From assembly GCA_965214335.1 (NCBI GenBank), contig CBDCBO010000005.1:806001-870000 (forward strand): a stretch of 64,000 bases of DNA, written 5' to 3'. Each line of letters starts with the position of its first letter. Positions within the stretch are counted from its first letter, which is position 1. Shown here piece after piece: positions 37,856-46,252 of this stretch. Under the pieces are notes generated by a model. That model saw nothing but the letters and a program-made list of their open reading frames with translations. It did not search any database and had not been told where the DNA came from. The DNA is from Velthaea sp965214335. GTDB taxonomy: Bacteria; Vulcanimicrobiota; Vulcanimicrobiia; Vulcanimicrobiales; Vulcanimicrobiaceae. The position numbers and the translations under genes were made by a program.

Positions 37856-38764
37856 TTAGAGCGCTGGGCTGAACTTACTGCGATATACAATCACGTCTTG
37901 CGTTTCGTATTCGTCGCGATGGTCGATGATGTAGCGCTCTGCCAATGGAATGCGGAACTGGACTGTTCCGGCCCGAGGTGAGAAGATGAGGCCCTTCTTG
38001 ATGAGCTGCGTCCGAACGGAGCCCAGCAGCGCCGTTGAGGTGACGCCGAGTGACTCGGCCACCGTGCGCAACTCGTGCGCGCCGGCGCCGAAGTTCGGCC
38101 AGCGCGATGACGACCATGCGCTCGCGCGGGCTGAGGCTTTCTAGCGACCGTCGATAAAATTGTTTCTCGATGCCGTCGCGCACCCCGGGGACGATCGACT
38201 CGACGTCCTGGGCCGTGATCCGGCGATGATGATGAGCGCCCCAGGCTGCGCTCGCGTACTTTTGCACAAAGTATGGGTAGCCGGCGCTGCTTTCAACGCG
38301 GAGATCGAGGGCTTCGGGAGTGATCGTCGATCCGGCTCGTTCGATCGGGAGTCGAATCGCTTGCGCGACTTCGGCACGCCGCAGGAAGTCCAGTTCGTAC
38401 TGGTCCCAGCGGTGCGCGTAGGTACGCAATCGCTTAATAACCTCCGCAGTTTGCGGTAGCCCCGCGCAAGCGAAGAGGATCGGCTTACCGACCCCGGCGC
38501 TTTGGTGGACCGCCGCAGCTATCGTGCGCAGCGAGGCAATGTCGACGTCGTGGATTTCATCGATCGTAACAAGGAGAAATTTGCCGATTGCGCCTGCGGC
38601 CTCGTCGGGGCGCTTCCAGATTTGATCCTTTGCGCAGCGTCGTCGATCGAAGCGAGTTCGCCTGCGCGGCCGACGAGTTCGGGCGGCGAGGCGCCTGGAG
38701 CAGGCTGAAATGGGTTATGACGGGTCACCTCAGGTATGATGTCAAGGGTTGTAAAAGATGTCAA
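37856..38764 (-). pseudogene. Broken ORC1-like AAA ATPase gene, Walker A segment lost
   Basis: Three overlapping reverse frames together encode one ATPase. The N-terminus (HNPFQPAPGASPPELVGRAG) is in one frame to about 38615. The sequence then jumps to another frame at RPDEAAGAIG, directly before the Walker B strand FLLVTIDEIHD and the rest of the AAA core (VGKPILFACAGLP, AGYPYFVQKYA). The region that should hold the P-loop is missing. Near 38085 a second frame change leads into the winged-helix end (LRTVAESLGVTSTALLGSVR). Relatives are about 400 residues long. The gene cannot make an active ATPase. Confidence 0.75.
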
Positions 38765-38772
38765 ATTTACAA
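38749..38772. promoter_or_regulatory. Inverted repeat at the 5' end of the broken AAA ATPase gene
   Basis: A perfect 7-bp inverted repeat (TTGTAAA, ten-base spacer, TTTACAA) overlaps the first in-frame ATG of the reverse ATPase gene. It lies about 30 bases before a GTG that may be the real start. A TTGACA-like element follows on the same strand. It may be the operator of the lost gene. Confidence 0.4.
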
Positions 38773-38973
38773 GTTTGCCACGTCTTTACGGCAACAGCTT
38801 GAGGCTGTTTATTCGGCCGTGAACGCGGTGGAACGAGGGCGGTTCAGCAAACCGATTCCGCTATTCCGGCTCGAAGAATTTAGCTGGTAGCGCATGCTCC
38901 GGCCGACCGAGTCAGTCACGTTCTTCGCGCTGCTATTCCCGCATCAAGCACCAAGTCGGCCGGGGCCGCAACG

Positions 38974-39864
38974 TCAACGCAACACCGCCAAGTACGCGAA
39001 CAGCGCAAACATCACCGTCAGCAAAAACAGCGCGACTCCGCGAGCCGCAATTTCAGCCGCCGGGGTGTGCTCGAAGCGCAGGGCGCGAGCAAAGTTCCAT
39101 ACCGGTCCAACGAGTAATACGCTCATCGGCGCAAGGCTAACCGGCGCGCCGAACGCCAGCGAGAGCAAGAGCGCCGGCACGACCGCCGCAGCGCCGATGG
39201 CGCCCAGCCGCGCGCCCGTGCGCGACCCGAACCGCACGACGAGATTGCGCTTACCGCCGGCGGCGTCGGCCGCCCGATCGGGCCATTCCACCGCGATCAT
39301 CAGCGCGAACATCGCGCAAGCGGGCGCCACCGTGGCTGTTACGGCCAGCGAACCGAGCGATCCCGTGAAGACGGCGTAGCCGCACAACGGTACGAGTATG
39401 CCCACCACCAGGACGGCATCGAGTTCACCCCAGCCGCGCGCCGCAAGCCGAAACGGCGGCGCCGAATACGACCAGGCGAGGCAACCGATCGTAACACCGA
39501 TAAGCGCAACGGCCGGTCCGCTCGTCACCGCAAAACCTAGCGCGATGAGCGCGCCCGTACCTGCACAAAATAAGGCCGCGGCGAGGGCGACGCCGGGCAC
39601 GAGCGCGCCGTCGACGAGGACGCCGCTGCCGCCGGAAAATTCGGTGAATTGGGCCCGAACATCCGTATGCCGGTCGAAGTAGTCGTTCGCGTAATGGGTC
39701 ATGAGGTGAAATGCGGTAACCATGGCTTGGCCGGCCGCATAGCCGGCGAAGGTTAAATGTGCGCCCGCGAACGCCGCGACCGCGGCCCCGAGTGCGAAAC
39801 CGGCCAGCCCGCCGAGCAAAAAATTCAACCGCGAAAGTCGGACGAACGCGGTTATCGCTTGCAT
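38974..39864 (-). CDS. UbiA-family prenyltransferase, MenA-like
   Basis: A 296-residue membrane prenyltransferase with eight to nine helices. The first aspartate motif is NDYFDRHTD and the second EWPDRAADAAGGKRNL, which bind the prenyl diphosphate magnesium complex. GVLVDGALVPG after the first motif is common in MenA-type 1,4-dihydroxy-2-naphthoate octaprenyltransferases. The start at 39864 (GAGTAGGT upstream) is preferred to the ATG at 39915, which overlaps the divergent ppx gene. It probably acts in quinone or other prenyl lipid synthesis; no men genes are adjacent. Confidence 0.85.
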   Translation of the reverse strand: MQAITAFVRLSRLNFLLGGLAGFALGAAVAAFAGAHLTFAGYAAGQAMVTAFHLMTHYANDYFDRHTDVRAQFTEFSGGSGVLVDGALVPGVALAAALFCAGTGALIALGFAVTSGPAVALIGVTIGCLAWSYSAPPFRLAARGWGELDAVLVVGILVPLCGYAVFTGSLGSLAVTATVAPACAMFALMIAVEWPDRAADAAGGKRNLVVRFGSRTGARLGAIGAAAVVPALLLSLAFGAPVSLAPMSVLLVGPVWNFARALRFEHTPAAEIAARGVALFLLTVMFALFAYLAVLR

Positions 39865-39913
39865 ACCTACTCGGCTTGGGGGTAGAAGCGCGTCTGCCCT
39901 CGTAACGGCGGGC

Positions 39914-41467
39914 ATGCTTTTCGGCGCAATCGACGTTGGAACAAACTCGATTCACCTCATTGTCGTCGAATGCGATTCAATCTACGATACCTCGCGCGTC
40001 ATTTACAAGGCACGCGAGATGGTGCGGCTGGGGAGCAACGACGCGCTCGAGCGCGGCCGGCTCGCGCCCAAAGCGATGGCCCGCGGCGTTGAAGCGATCG
40101 CGCGTTTCGTGGTGGCGGCGCGCGAGCGCGGCGCCGAACGCATCCGGGCTGTCGCGACATCGGCGGTCCGCGAAGCCGCCAACGGCTTAGAATTCCGCGC
40201 GCAGGTCGAAGCGCAGAGTGGCGTGACACTCGAGATACTCGACGCGGCCGAAGAAGCGCGGCTCATCCACCTCGGGGTGGCCAGCGGCTTTCCGATGTAC
40301 GACCGCACGGCGTGTATTATCGACATCGGCGGCGGCTCGACGGAGTTCATCGTTGCCGACGGGGAACGGCCGCATCTGCTCGATTCCGTCAAGCTGGGAA
40401 GTCTGCGGCTCTACGATGCGTTTCTGCGCGATGCGCTCGACCCGGCGCGGGCGGCACGCGGACTCAATCTCTACGTGCGTGATGCGCTCGCGCCGGTCGT
40501 CGAACGCGTTCGCCGCTATCGTATCGACGTGGCGATCGGGACGTCGGGAACGATCATGGGTCTGGCCGCCGTCGATGCGGCCGAACGCGGAATCGTGCTG
40601 CGCCGCGTCCACGGGTACACGCTCGAACGTGGCCGGCTCGAGGTCTTGCAGCGCCGGATGCTGGCGCTGACCGAAGCCGAGCGCCGCAAGCTGCCGGGGA
40701 TGAATCCGCGCCGGGCGGACATCATCGTTGCCGGCAATGCGGTTTTGGTGAGCGCGCTCAGCCAGTTGGGCATCGACAAGATCGTGGTCTGCGAACGCGC
40801 GTTGCGCGACGGCATCATCGTCGATCTCATCGCCCGCGACCGTGCGCTCACGCAACGCATGGGCGATACCCTGCGCGAGCGATTCGAAGTCATAGAGGCG
40901 CTCGGGCAGAAATACGGCCACCTGGGCGCGCACGAACGGCACGTCGCTCGGCTGGCATTGCGGCTGTTCGAGAAAACGACCGACATTCACGGTCTCGCGC
41001 CGGCCGATCGCGACGTGCTCTATGCCGCCGCGATGCTCCATGGTGTCGGACGTTTCATCGCCACGAGCGGCTGTCACAAACATACCGCATACATCGTCCG
41101 GGCGTCCCCGCTGCCGGGCTGGCGCGATGAGGAACGGGCCCGGATCGCGCTGGTGGCGCGCTATTACCGCAAGTCGATGCCCAAGCTCAGCCATCCTGAA
41201 TATGCCGCCCTGCTGCCGGCGGCCCGCGAGCGGATCGAGCAGTTGGCGGCGCTGCTGCGCATTGCCGATGGCCTCGACGTGCGGCACTTGGGCCTCGTCA
41301 ACGATGTTACCGTGCGTCGTGAAAACGGCCGGATCGTCGTTGTCGCGCAGGCCGAAGCTGATATCTCGGGCGAACTCGAAGCCGCGATGGTCAAAGCGGA
41401 TCTGTTCGAGCGGGCCTTCGGCATCCGAATCGTCATCGACGCGCAGCTCGTGGAGAGCCGGGCGTGA
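39914..41467 (+). CDS. ppx: Ppx/GppA phosphatase with C-terminal HD-like domain
   Basis: A 517-residue exopolyphosphatase/guanosine pentaphosphate phosphatase. The ASKHA signatures are FGAIDVGTNSIHLIVVE at the N-terminus and CIIDIGGGSTEFIVAD near residue 135. The C-terminal third is an HD-like domain, but the usual LHDIG is LHGVG here (AAAMLHGVGRFI) although the following HKHTAYIV is kept. It degrades polyphosphate or pppGpp. The GTG start of phoB overlaps its stop (GTGA), linking polyphosphate turnover with phosphate sensing. Confidence 0.93.
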   Translation: MLFGAIDVGTNSIHLIVVECDSIYDTSRVIYKAREMVRLGSNDALERGRLAPKAMARGVEAIARFVVAARERGAERIRAVATSAVREAANGLEFRAQVEAQSGVTLEILDAAEEARLIHLGVASGFPMYDRTACIIDIGGGSTEFIVADGERPHLLDSVKLGSLRLYDAFLRDALDPARAARGLNLYVRDALAPVVERVRRYRIDVAIGTSGTIMGLAAVDAAERGIVLRRVHGYTLERGRLEVLQRRMLALTEAERRKLPGMNPRRADIIVAGNAVLVSALSQLGIDKIVVCERALRDGIIVDLIARDRALTQRMGDTLRERFEVIEALGQKYGHLGAHERHVARLALRLFEKTTDIHGLAPADRDVLYAAAMLHGVGRFIATSGCHKHTAYIVRASPLPGWRDEERARIALVARYYRKSMPKLSHPEYAALLPAARERIEQLAALLRIADGLDVRHLGLVNDVTVRRENGRIVVVAQAEADISGELEAAMVKADLFERAFGIRIVIDAQLVESRA

Positions 41468-42180
41468 ACGCGGCCGTCCTCGCGGCACCGGCGGCCCGCA
41501 AAAAGATTTTGCTCGTTGACGACGAGGCCGCGATCGTCCAATCGCTGCGCTACAATTTGGAGAAGAACGGCTACGCCGTGTTGACCGCCGGCGACGGACG
41601 CACCGCGGTCATGCTGGCCGCGAGCGAAAGTCCCGATCTCGTCGTCCTCGATATCATGCTGCCGCTGCTCGACGGTGTGGAGGCCTGCAAAGAGATTCGC
41701 AAAGTCAGCGCCGTTCCGATCATCATGCTGACGGCCAAAGACCAAGAGTTCGATAAGGTGCTCGCGCTCGAATTGGGCGCCGATGATTACGTCACCAAGC
41801 CGTTTTCGCTCGGCGAGATCATGGCGCGCATCAAGGCGCGCTTGCGGCGCCAAGACGTTATCTTCGAGCAGCAGAAGAATGAAGCCATCTCGATCGGCGA
41901 TATCACGATCGATCCGGCGCGCCAGCGGCTCGTGGTGCGCGGCGTCGATGTCGCACTGGCGCCCAAAGAATTTCGCCTGCTGCACCTGCTCATGGAAAAT
42001 CGCGGTCGCATCGTAACGCGCCAGATTTTACTTGAGAAAGTGTGGGGCTACGATTTCGAGGGCGAGCATCAAACAATTAGCGTCCACGTTCGCTGGTTGC
42101 GCGAAAAGATCGAGATCGACCCCAATAATCCGCGGCACATTGCGACCGTTCGCAGTCGCGGCTATATGTTCCGCGAATAA
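41464..42180 (+). CDS. phoB: PhoB/PhoP-type response regulator
   Basis: A 238-residue OmpR-family regulator. The receiver domain has acidic residues in LLVDDEAA, the phosphoacceptor D63 in LVVLDIMLPLLDG, a switch Thr in IIMLTAKD and a Lys in YVTKPFS. The winged-helix DNA-binding domain covers about residues 140-236 (LAPKEFRLLHLLMENRGRIV and TISVHVRWLREKIE). Neighbours (ppx before, phoR and pst after) make it the phosphate regulator, likely to bind the repeats before pstS. Confidence 0.95.
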   Translation: MNAAVLAAPAARKKILLVDDEAAIVQSLRYNLEKNGYAVLTAGDGRTAVMLAASESPDLVVLDIMLPLLDGVEACKEIRKVSAVPIIMLTAKDQEFDKVLALELGADDYVTKPFSLGEIMARIKARLRRQDVIFEQQKNEAISIGDITIDPARQRLVVRGVDVALAPKEFRLLHLLMENRGRIVTRQILLEKVWGYDFEGEHQTISVHVRWLREKIEIDPNNPRHIATVRSRGYMFRE

Positions 42181-42185
42181 CGCCG

Positions 42186-43340
42186 TTGCTGGCGGAAATC
42201 GCCGCAGCACTCGGCGGGACGATCGCCGGCGGATTCGGCGTTTTCGTTCTGTGGCGCAGGCCGCCGGCGTCCACGCCCGACGCACCGCACACGATCGCAG
42301 CCGCCGTTGCGGATTCGGATGCGGCGCAGCGCGTACTGCGGGCGCTGCCGTTCGCCGCCTTTATCTTCGACGGCAACGGCCGAGTGACGTATCTCAACGC
42401 CGCCGCCGAATCGCTGTTCGGCATCACCGCGGAACGCTCGCTGCGGCGGGTGCTCATCGAGGTCGTTCCGTCGGTTGAATTCGAGCGTCAGGTGAAGGAT
42501 GCGCTGGCCGGTGGCTGGTCGACGCGCGACGTGCGCATCATCGAGCGCGACGGCGAACGCATCCTCGGCATCACCGTCAAGCCGATCGAGAACGACGGCG
42601 TTATCGCCATTGCCGTCGACCGCACCGAACTCGTGAGCTTGGAACGCATTCGCCGCGACTTTGTTTCCAACGTTTCGCACGAATTGCGCACGCCGCTTGC
42701 GGCCATCAAGCTGATGGTGGAAACGATGATCGCCGCCGACGATGACGTCGACGCGCGCACGCAGTTCATGCCGCGCGTTGCGGCGGAAGTCGAGCGCATG
42801 GTCAACCTCGTTGAAGACCTGTTGAGCCTAGCGCGTTCGGAGTCCGGCCGCATCATCATGCGCCGCGAACGGTTCGATCTAACGGATGTTGCGGCGTCCG
42901 TCGTCGACACGTTTTCGCATCGCGCGGCAACGATCGGAATCAACCTCGACCTTGAAGCTCCCGAGCCCGTTTATGTCGAGGCGGACCGCAACCGGCTCGT
43001 TCAGGTTGCCGTCAACTTAGTCGATAATGCGCTTCGCCACACGCCGGCGGGCGGCGTCGTCGCTGTCGAGGTCGGGCACGAGCCGGATTGGGCGCTGCTG
43101 CGCGTGCGCGATACCGGCGCCGGCATTGCGTTTGCCGATCTGGGACTCATCTTCGACCGATTCTATGTAGCCGACCGCTCGCGGTCGCGCGGCCAGAGCG
43201 GTACCGGCCTCGGTTTATCGATCGCCCGCAACTTGGTCGAGACGCACGGCGGTACGTTGACCGCCGAATCAATGCTGGGTCGGGGGGCAACGTTTACTTG
43301 CCGGCTGCCTCGAGCGAACCCCAACATTAACCGGTCTTAA
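42186..43340 (+). CDS. phoR: PhoR-type sensor histidine kinase
   Basis: A 384-residue kinase with one N-terminal membrane helix (IAAALGGTIAGGFGVFVLW), a PAS domain (about 40-140) and a HisKA domain with FVSNVSHELRTPLAAIKLMV. The ATPase domain has VNLVDNALRHTP, VRDTGAGIAFAD and GTGLGLSIARNLVETHGG. The short periplasmic part fits PhoR, which senses phosphate through the Pst system rather than directly. A TTG start at 42186 is assumed. PhoU, the usual link between Pst and PhoR, is not in the window. Confidence 0.93.
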   Translation: MLAEIAAALGGTIAGGFGVFVLWRRPPASTPDAPHTIAAAVADSDAAQRVLRALPFAAFIFDGNGRVTYLNAAAESLFGITAERSLRRVLIEVVPSVEFERQVKDALAGGWSTRDVRIIERDGERILGITVKPIENDGVIAIAVDRTELVSLERIRRDFVSNVSHELRTPLAAIKLMVETMIAADDDVDARTQFMPRVAAEVERMVNLVEDLLSLARSESGRIIMRRERFDLTDVAASVVDTFSHRAATIGINLDLEAPEPVYVEADRNRLVQVAVNLVDNALRHTPAGGVVAVEVGHEPDWALLRVRDTGAGIAFADLGLIFDRFYVADRSRSRGQSGTGLGLSIARNLVETHGGTLTAESMLGRGATFTCRLPRANPNINRS

Positions 43341-43365
43341 GCTTGATTTAAGGTAGCCTTACGCT
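43325..43365 (+). promoter_or_regulatory. Pho-box-like direct repeats upstream of pstS
   Basis: Four TTAA-like cores occur at 43327 (TTAACC), 43337 (TTAAGC), 43348 (TTAAGG) and 43359 (TTACGC), spaced 10, 11 and 11 bases. This phasing on one face of the helix resembles PhoB/PhoP boxes built from tandem TTAAC-type half sites. The first two overlap the end of phoR. A TATAGC at 43412 could be the -10 element. Confidence 0.55.
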
Positions 43366-43441
43366 CGAATTGCGACGATGCGGTGCGACTCGTTCGTTGC
43401 TCGACTGTCTTTATAGCGATACATTTCTCTGGGAGGTTTTT

Positions 43442-44260
43442 GTGGTTAGGTCTAAAGTACTGGCGCTCGTTGCTTTCGGCATCGCCGTTGCGTTGCCGGC
43501 GAGTCGAGCCTTTGCCGATACGTCGATCGGCATCGCCGGTTCGACGGCACTCTTGCCGCTGGCACTCGATGCCGCGCGCGTGTACCAAGAGCAGAATAAA
43601 GACGTCAAAATAAGCGTTTCAGGCGGCGGTTCGGGTACCGGAATTTCACAGGTCGCCGGTAAGGCCGTCGATATCGGCGACTCCGACATTCTGGCGCCGG
43701 CCCATCCCGAACTCGTCGACAGTAAAGTGGCCGTCATCGGCTTCGCCGTCGTGACGAATCCCGGTGTGTCGATCAAGAGCTTGAGCAAGAAACAAGTGCA
43801 AGACATTTTCGGCGGCACGACGACGAATTGGAAAGACGTCGGCGGTCCCGATCTCAAAATTGTCGTAATCAATCGTCCGCGCTCGTCCGGGACGCGCTTC
43901 GTCTTCACGAAGACGGTGATGGGCACGACGCCGGTCAACGAATCAGGCCTCACCGAAGATGCGACCGGCACCGTGGTCAGTGTCGTCAAGCAAACCCCGG
44001 GGGCGGTTAGCTATGCCGCCTTCTCGGGTACGCGCGGTTCGGGACTCACCGAAGTGTCGATTGACGGCACCGCACCCACCGACGACAACATCGTGGTTGG
44101 GAAATATCCGATCTGGTCATACGAACATATGTTCACCAACGGTGCGCCTGCGGGTGAAGTCGCCAAGTTCATCACCTTCGTTCAAAAGAGCGGCGACTTG
44201 GCGAAGAAGAATGGGTTTATCAGCCTCGCCGCTATGAAGGTCAAAGAAACCGATCGTTAA
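43442..44260 (+). CDS. pstS: Phosphate-binding protein PstS
   Basis: A 272-residue periplasmic phosphate-binding protein. The signal peptide (residues 1-24) ends ASRAFA. Binding residues of the PstS family are visible in IAGSTALLPLA, VSGGGSGTGISQV, GDSDILAP and NRPRSSGTRFVF. GTG 43442 follows GGGAGG with good spacing; longer frames are not plausible. It delivers phosphate to PstCA. No lipobox is seen, so it may be free in the periplasm. A hairpin follows it, which may help keep its message in excess over pstC. Confidence 0.95.
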   Translation: MVRSKVLALVAFGIAVALPASRAFADTSIGIAGSTALLPLALDAARVYQEQNKDVKISVSGGGSGTGISQVAGKAVDIGDSDILAPAHPELVDSKVAVIGFAVVTNPGVSIKSLSKKQVQDIFGGTTTNWKDVGGPDLKIVVINRPRSSGTRFVFTKTVMGTTPVNESGLTEDATGTVVSVVKQTPGAVSYAAFSGTRGSGLTEVSIDGTAPTDDNIVVGKYPIWSYEHMFTNGAPAGEVAKFITFVQKSGDLAKKNGFISLAAMKVKETDR

Positions 44261-44266
44261 GCCCCG

Positions 44267-44286
44267 GCGCGCGAACCGCCGCGCGC
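44267..44286 (+). terminator. GC-rich hairpin between pstS and pstC
   Basis: A 7-bp perfect stem (GCGCGCG with CGCGCGC) and a six-base loop lie seven bases after the pstS stop. No T-run follows. In pst operons a hairpin here often stops most transcripts or stabilises pstS mRNA. Confidence 0.45.
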
Positions 44287-44448
44287 TAAGGCCCGCCGAC
44301 AAGGCTTCTGCGGGGCGGCTAAAGTAGTCGCCCTGAGCGAACGCCACATTCGCGAAACGTGTGCGTTCGGCCAGTCGGCCGTTGCACGGTGTACCGGACG
44401 AAGCTACGGGCACGATCAGAACGAATCGATGCAGAAAGTGATGTCGGC

Positions 44449-45333
44449 GTGATCGCGCTGCAAGCCAAACAATCTCACCGCAACGAGCGCATCGCCGTCG
44501 TCGTCCTGCGTTCAGCCGCGATATTCGTTATTCTCGCTATCGCCCTGTTGCTCGTGTACCTCAGCTTCGAGGGCTCGAGAACCTTTTTCGTCGACAAGCT
44601 GCCGGTCTGGCAATTTCTCTTCTCGAGCGATTACGATCCGCTCAACAATCGCGGCGGCTCGGCGGTGTTCATCGCCGGCACATTACTCGTGACCGGCTTC
44701 GCGATCGTCGTCGGTGGTCCGTTCGGTATCGCGGTCGGCGTTTTCTTAAGCGAGATCGCACCGCCGCGTATGGCGCAAGTCCTCAAACCGGCAATCGAGT
44801 TACTCGTCGGCATCCCGTCGGTGGTTTACGGTTGGCTGGGGCTGACGTTGCTCGTACCGTTCTTGCGCACGCATACCTCATCGCTGAGCGGCTTCGGTCT
44901 GGCCGCGGCCGGTATCGTGCTGTCGATCATGATTCTGCCGACCGTGATCTCGTTGTCGGAAGATGCATTTCGCTCGCTGCCGCTGTCGCTGCGCGAAGGC
45001 TCGATGGCGCTCGGCTCAACCCGTTGGCAGATGATTACGGGCGTTCTGCTGCCCAGCGCTTCAAGCGGCTTGACCGTGGCACTCATCTTAGGCATCGCGC
45101 GGGCGATCGGCGAAGCTCTTGCCGTGCAGATGGTGATCGGTAACGCCACCCAATTTCCGAAAGGAATATTTGCGCCGACGGCCTCGCTCACGACCGAAAT
45201 CGTGATGGATATGGGCGGTGCGACGCAGGGCTCGTTTCAAGAGCACGTGTTGTTCTCGATGGCATTCTTACTGCTGCTCATCGCGATGGCGCTCATTTTG
45301 ATCGTTCGCTTTACGTTGCGCCGGCGGAGCTGA
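44449..45333 (+). CDS. pstC: Phosphate ABC transporter permease PstC
   Basis: A 294-residue permease with six helices. The N-terminal helix is VVVLRSAAIFVILAIALLLV. The cytoplasmic loop LSLREGSMALGSTRWQMITG is the EAA motif that contacts PstB. AIELLVGIPSVVYGWLGL and GIARAIGEALAVQMVIGN are typical PstC blocks. The GTG at 44449 is the best of several in-frame starts, because upstream residues are non-hydrophobic and Arg-rich. pstA follows one base after the stop. Confidence 0.94.
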   Translation: MIALQAKQSHRNERIAVVVLRSAAIFVILAIALLLVYLSFEGSRTFFVDKLPVWQFLFSSDYDPLNNRGGSAVFIAGTLLVTGFAIVVGGPFGIAVGVFLSEIAPPRMAQVLKPAIELLVGIPSVVYGWLGLTLLVPFLRTHTSSLSGFGLAAAGIVLSIMILPTVISLSEDAFRSLPLSLREGSMALGSTRWQMITGVLLPSASSGLTVALILGIARAIGEALAVQMVIGNATQFPKGIFAPTASLTTEIVMDMGGATQGSFQEHVLFSMAFLLLLIAMALILIVRFTLRRRS

Positions 45334-45334
45334 T

Positions 45335-46252
45335 ATGGCCACGATCGCATCGCCGGCCAAGCGCGATCGTTTGGTCGCCGGCAACGGGGTCCGTCTGCGG
45401 CGGTTCGCCGACGTTTCGGCGACGGTCGTCTTGTGGCTCATGGCGACAAGCATCATCGTCATGCTGGCGGCGTTTATCGGCTATTTATTTTATCTTGGTT
45501 TCCGCTCGTTGAGTTGGCAATTTATCACCGGCGTGCCGACGCAAACGGCCGGCGGCGGCATCGGGCCGGAGATCTATAATTCATTTTACATCTTGGTGCT
45601 CACGCTGATCTTTACCGTCCCAATCGCACTCGCGGCGGGAATGTACTTACAAGAATACGCGCGGCCGGGTCTGTTCCGATCGATCGTGCAATTTAGCGCA
45701 GAGTCGCTTGCCACGGTGCCGTCGATCGTCATGGGCCTCTTCGGTCTGTTGATTTTCGTGTTTTACTTCCACTGGGGCTTTACCGCTCTCGGCGGCGCGC
45801 TCACCTTGACGCTTTTAAACTTGCCGGCGCTCATGCGCGTCACTCAAGAAGCGCTGGCATCGGTGCCCGACAGTCTGCGCGAAGCGTCGATGGGCCTGGG
45901 CGCCACCAAATGGCAGACGATCGTCCGCACGGTGTTGCCCAGTGCGATCGGACGGCTTACCACCGGGATCGTCCTCATCGCCGGCCGAATCTTCGGCGAG
46001 ACCGCGGCGCTCATTTTCACCGCGGGCTTGTCGGTGAGCGCGAATCATCCCTATGAACTCAACCCGTTCCGCTCGGCCGAGACGCTGGCCATCCACTTGT
46101 GGTACACGCATTCGGAATCGGTCATTCCGGATGTCGACCGCGTCGGCAACGGATCGGCGCTCGTGCTCTTGATCATGGTGCTGGCTTTCAATATCGCCGC
46201 GCGCGTCATCGGCGGCGCACTTACCAAACGCTATACCGGGAGATCGTCGTGA
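45335..46252 (+). CDS. pstA: Phosphate ABC transporter permease PstA
   Basis: A 305-residue partner permease. Helix 1 is VVLWLMATSIIVMLAAFIGY. AESLATVPSIVMGLFGLLIF and the EAA loop VPDSLREASMGLGATKWQTI are as expected, and the region RIFGETAALIFTAGLS is a PstA signature. It forms the channel with PstC. The stop overlaps the pstB GTG (GTGA). Confidence 0.95.
   Translation: MATIASPAKRDRLVAGNGVRLRRFADVSATVVLWLMATSIIVMLAAFIGYLFYLGFRSLSWQFITGVPTQTAGGGIGPEIYNSFYILVLTLIFTVPIALAAGMYLQEYARPGLFRSIVQFSAESLATVPSIVMGLFGLLIFVFYFHWGFTALGGALTLTLLNLPALMRVTQEALASVPDSLREASMGLGATKWQTIVRTVLPSAIGRLTTGIVLIAGRIFGETAALIFTAGLSVSANHPYELNPFRSAETLAIHLWYTHSESVIPDVDRVGNGSALVLLIMVLAFNIAARVIGGALTKRYTGRSS

Noticed and set aside
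38588..38890. Plus-strand frame ending ERGRFSKPIPLFRLEEFSW that looks like a toxin-type C-terminus
   Set aside because: Most of the frame lies over the reverse ATPase fragment and is Arg/Ala-rich shadow; only the last 30 residues look protein-like and I cannot place them in a family.
40187..41488. 433-codon reverse frame opposite ppx
   Set aside because: Complete overlap with a well-supported gene; composition is that of an antisense shadow in GC-rich DNA.
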